This document shows, piece by piece, positions 6,576-8,769 of a DNA stretch of 8,769 nt. The stretch is from Sulfuriferula multivorans (GTDB lineage: Bacteria; Pseudomonadota; Gammaproteobacteria; Burkholderiales; Thiobacillaceae). The position numbers and the translations under genes were made by a program. The notes under the pieces were generated by a model. It ran no database searches. It was not told the origin of the DNA and was given only the letters and a program-made list of their open reading frames with translations. Each line of letters starts with the position of its first letter. Positions within the stretch are counted from its first letter, which is position 1. The stretch is from assembly GCA_010365175.1 (NCBI GenBank), contig JAAFGW010000109.1, positions 1 to 8,769 on the forward strand, written 5' to 3'.

Positions 6576-6633
6576 TGTCACGACATGACTATAATGTCAT
6601 GACACAAAACACTGAAAGTCATGACGCCATGAC
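6576..6633. promoter_or_regulatory. Palindrome cluster, likely enhancer (UAS) for the FisR-like activator
   Basis: TGTCATGACA at 6595-6604 is a perfect 10-base palindrome. TGTCACGACA at 6576-6585 differs from it at one base. AGTCATGACG at 6617-6626 keeps the 8-base palindrome core GTCATGAC. Partial copies are GACATGAC (6582-6589) and GCCATGAC (6626-6633). The three main sites start 19 and 22 bases apart, about two helical turns. They are centred about -72, -91 and -113 from the predicted sqr start, the usual range for a sigma-54 enhancer. They also surround the regulator's own TATAAT and reach its start codon. Confidence 0.65.
6590..6595 (+). promoter_or_regulatory. Probable -10 box of the fisR promoter
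   Basis: A perfect TATAAT sits between CATGAC (6584-6589) and GTCATG (6596-6601), an exact inverted repeat. The -35 region at 17-base spacing (6567-6572, CGGCAC) is poor. Predicted transcription starts near 6602, which would exclude start codons at 6539 and 6599 and favours the ATG at 6629. Activator bound to the flanking palindromes would cover this box, so autorepression is likely. Confidence 0.5.
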
Positions 6634-7927
6634 GGCTACGCCTCAACTCGAATTGCAGCACCTGATTGACACCAACGACCAAGCTTTTGTGGTGATCGAT
6701 CGCGACTACCGCATCGTGGCGGCCAATCAGCGCTATGTCGAAGCTTACGGCAGCACGGCTCACGCTCTCGTCGGCCAGCATTGCTATGCCGTGTCCCACC
6801 ATGCGTCACGCCCCTGTCACGAAAACGGCGAGCAGTGCCCGCACCAGGCATTGTTCGAACGAGGCGAAGCGGTAGAAGTGCTGCACACCCATTTCCATGC
6901 CGACAACCAGCCCGAGCGCACCCGCATCCGTGGCCACGTCCTGCGCGGCATGAATGGTGAGCGCTACCTGGGCGAGCAACTCTTCCCGCTGGAAGCAGAC
7001 GCCGGCACGGATTGCGACGCCATGCAGATGGTGGGGCAATCCGCTACGTTTCTGAGTTGCATCGACAATCTTGCGCGCGTGGCCGACAGCGCAGCATCGA
7101 TCCTGCTGTTTGGCGAAAGCGGTGTGGGCAAGGAGCTGGCTGCTCGTTTCATTCATGTCCGTTCGACACGTTCTGGTGGTGCCTTCATCGTAATCAACTG
7201 CGCGGCCGTGCCGGAAAGTCTGTTCGAAAGCGAGTTGTTCGGCCACGAACGGGGTGCCTTCTCGGGTAGCAGCGGCCAGAAAAAAGGGCTGTACGAACTG
7301 GCAGATGGTGGCACGCTGTTTCTGGACGAGGTCGCCGAAATTCCTATGGGATTGCAGGCCAAGCTGTTGCGCGTTCTTGAAACCGGCGAATTCCGGCGCG
7401 TGGGCGGCACCCAAACACTCAAGGCCGACGTACGCCTGGTATCGGCCACCAATCGCCGGCTGCTGGATGAGGTTGACGAGAAACGGTTTCGGCTTGATCT
7501 GTATTACCGGCTGGCAGGCATTGATGTGACGCTGCCTCCGTTGCGCGAGCGTCGCGATGACATTCCGGCGCTGGCGACCTTGTTGCTCAAGCGCCTGGCA
7601 GGTGGCAAGCGTGCGTGCTACCTGGATTCTTCCGCGCTGGCCACACTTCGGGCATATGAATTTCCGGGCAATGTGCGCGAACTGCGGAACCTGTTGCAAC
7701 GTGCGGTGCTGACCTGCCGCGACGGTGTGATCCGCGCCGCAGATATTCAACTCCCCATCACGACCATTCCGATACCGCAGAATGCCCAGTCGCTGGCCGA
7801 CGTCGAGCGCGCCCACATACGTGCCCTGCTCGATACCCATGCCGGACATCGCAGTCGGGTAGCGACTGCGCTTGGCGTGACTGAGCGCACGCTTTATCGA
7901 AAACTCAAGCGATACGGCCTGAGTTGA
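6629..7927 (+). CDS. fisR: FisR-like sigma-54-dependent activator with PAS-like cysteine sensor
   Basis: Cytoplasmic enhancer-binding protein expected to sense sulfane sulfur and switch on sqr. With the ATG at 6629 it has 432 residues. The PAS-like sensor spans about 5-125 (AFVVIDRDYRIVAANQRY at 19-36) and contains C52, C63 and C70, spaced C-X10-C-X6-C; Cupriavidus FisR, from memory, uses C53, C64 and C71. The AAA+ domain has Walker A GESGVGKE (162-169), Walker B TLFLDEV (D233, E234), a sensor I segment SATNRR and a GNVRELRNLLQRAV segment. The sigma-54-contact loop reads GAFSGS (209-214) instead of GAFTGA. A Fis-type helix-turn-helix ends the protein (HRSRVATALGVTERTLYRKL). The frame is open to ATGs at 6599 and 6539, but these have no ribosome site and the upstream part crosses TATAAT and palindromes. 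A weak GAAAG lies 10 nt before 6629. The start is uncertain; the family call is firm. Confidence 0.88.
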   Translation: MTATPQLELQHLIDTNDQAFVVIDRDYRIVAANQRYVEAYGSTAHALVGQHCYAVSHHASRPCHENGEQCPHQALFERGEAVEVLHTHFHADNQPERTRIRGHVLRGMNGERYLGEQLFPLEADAGTDCDAMQMVGQSATFLSCIDNLARVADSAASILLFGESGVGKELAARFIHVRSTRSGGAFIVINCAAVPESLFESELFGHERGAFSGSSGQKKGLYELADGGTLFLDEVAEIPMGLQAKLLRVLETGEFRRVGGTQTLKADVRLVSATNRRLLDEVDEKRFRLDLYYRLAGIDVTLPPLRERRDDIPALATLLLKRLAGGKRACYLDSSALATLRAYEFPGNVRELRNLLQRAVLTCRDGVIRAADIQLPITTIPIPQNAQSLADVERAHIRALLDTHAGHRSRVATALGVTERTLYRKLKRYGLS

Positions 7928-8769
7928 TCATTCAATCGCGGTGCCGAATCGCGCCTGCGCCAACTCGGCTGCGCGGATGACGGCACGGGCCTTGTTCAGG
8001 GTTTCAATCCATTCGTTGTTGGGTATCGAATCGGCGACGATGCCGGCGCCGGCCTGCGCATACAGCATGCCGTTCTTGATCACGGCGGTGCGGATGGCAA
8101 TTGCCAGGTCCATGTCGCCGTTGAAGCCCAGGTAGCCCACCGCGCCAGCGTAGATGCCACGTTTGCTCGGCTCGAGTTCGTCGATTATTTCCATCGCCCG
8201 TACCTTGGGCGCGCCGGATACGGTGCCCGCCGGGAAACTGGCGCGCAGTACATCGAGCGCGGACAGTCCCGGTTTCAGGCGGCCTTCGACGTTGGACACG
8301 ATATGCATGACGTGCGAATAGCGCTCGATCAGCATGTGCTCGGTGACCTTGACGCTGCCGGTGACGGCGACGCGCCCGGTGTCGTTGCGCCCCAGGTCGA
8401 GCAATTGCAGATGCTCGGCGCATTCCTTGGGATCGGCCATCAACTCTTCGCCCAGACGCTGATCATCCTCGCGCGTGAGTCCGCGCGGACGGGTGCCGGC
8501 GATGGGACGCAGGGTGACGGTATCGCCTTCCAGCCGTACCAGAATTTCAGGCGACGAGCCGACGATGTGGAATCCGCCCATGTCGTAATAAAACATGTAA
8601 GGCGAAGGGTTGAGACTGCGTAGCGCGCGATACAGCGACAGCGGCGAGGCGGTAAACGGACGCGCCATGCGCTGCGAAATAACCACTTGCATTACATCAC
8701 CCGCGGCAATGTAATCCTTGGCTTTTTGCACGGCGGCCTTGAACTCGGCCTCGCCAAACTCGGAGGTCG
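7928..8769 (-). CDS. trpE: Anthranilate synthase component I, C-terminal part (5' end outside window)
   Basis: Chorismate-utilising subunit that, with TrpG, makes anthranilate from chorismate. About 280 C-terminal residues are visible and the frame is open at the right edge; the family has about 490-510. Characteristic blocks are DYIAAGDVMQVVISQRM, SPYMFYYDMGGFHIVGSSPE, LRPIAGTRPRG, HLQLLDLGRNDTGRV, YSHVMHIVSNVEG, FPAGTVSGAPKVRAMEIIDE and GAVGYLGFNGDMDLAIAIRT. These form the chorismate-binding domain with the Mg/chorismate-site residues. The N-terminal tryptophan feedback site is outside the window. GTG at 8731 is internal, because clear TrpE sequence continues upstream of it (EFGEAEFKAAV). 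The stop directly abuts the stop of fisR (TGA and TCA side by side at 7925-7930), with no gap and no terminator. Readthrough would run antisense across fisR and sense into sqr. Confidence 0.96.
   Translation of the reverse strand, partial: TSEFGEAEFKAAVQKAKDYIAAGDVMQVVISQRMARPFTASPLSLYRALRSLNPSPYMFYYDMGGFHIVGSSPEILVRLEGDTVTLRPIAGTRPRGLTREDDQRLGEELMADPKECAEHLQLLDLGRNDTGRVAVTGSVKVTEHMLIERYSHVMHIVSNVEGRLKPGLSALDVLRASFPAGTVSGAPKVRAMEIIDELEPSKRGIYAGAVGYLGFNGDMDLAIAIRTAVIKNGMLYAQAGAGIVADSIPNNEWIETLNKARAVIRAAELAQARFGTAIE

Noticed and set aside
6806..7849. Minus-strand 347-codon open frame
   Set aside because: It is antisense to the AAA+ regulator, whose motifs are unmistakable on the plus strand; no start signals or known motifs.
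1..8769. Mobile element, integrase, IS ends or target-site duplications that would explain the split trp operon
   Set aside because: No transposase, integrase or tRNA is seen, and I found no convincing matching repeats at the two junctions near 5080-5215 and 7920-7935.

Overview
The window reads as chromosomal DNA of a moderately GC-rich, sulfur-oxidising proteobacterium, most likely a betaproteobacterium. The reasons are trp genes of the trpE/trpG/trpD/trpC type, a type II NADH dehydrogenase close to Ndh, and a sulfide:quinone oxidoreductase closely resembling the Acidithiobacillus ferrooxidans enzyme. The taxon is an inference; there is no rRNA or marker gene to prove it. No mobile element, tRNA, rRNA or CRISPR array is visible, and coding density is high, with no gene-free stretch over 300 bases.

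Layout. (1) 1-935, minus: ndh, running off the left edge. (2) 936-1115: a divergent intergenic region. (3) 1116-2630, plus: a YjgR/DUF853 HerA-FtsK type ATPase. (4) 2631-2684: a convergent gap holding a long perfect hairpin. (5) 5079 down to 2685, minus: trpG-trpD-trpC, with 1-base and 4-base overlaps at the two junctions. (6) 5080-5215: a TATAAT promoter for trpGDC, backed directly onto the intrinsic terminator of the next gene. (7) 6484-5216, minus: sqr. (8) 6485-6628: a divergent control region. (9) 6629-7927, plus: a FisR-like sigma-54 activator. (10) 7928 to the right edge, minus: the C-terminal part of trpE.

The main result is a self-contained sulfide-response module. The regulator has a PAS-like sensor whose three cysteines are spaced C-X10-C-X6-C, the spacing I recall for the sulfane-sulfur sensor FisR of Cupriavidus pinatubonensis. 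It also has an AAA+ sigma-54 activator domain and a Fis-type helix-turn-helix. The divergent sqr has a consensus-perfect -24/-12 promoter 24 nt before its leader ends at the ATG. About 70-115 bases upstream of the predicted start site lies a cluster of TGTCATGACA-like palindromes, the expected place for an enhancer. The same palindromes flank a TATAAT box that probably drives the regulator, which suggests autoregulation. So sulfane sulfur would be sensed by FisR, which would activate RNA polymerase-sigma-54 at sqr, whose product passes electrons from sulfide to quinone.

This module sits between trpE and trpGDC, splitting the usual betaproteobacterial trpEGDC order. The sqr terminator would isolate trpGDC from trpE transcription, and trpGDC appears to have its own promoter. 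The FisR/sqr principle is already known. What looks distinctive is the location inside the trp cluster, the pairing with an A. ferrooxidans-type SQR, and an altered GAFTGA loop (GAFSGS) in the activator.
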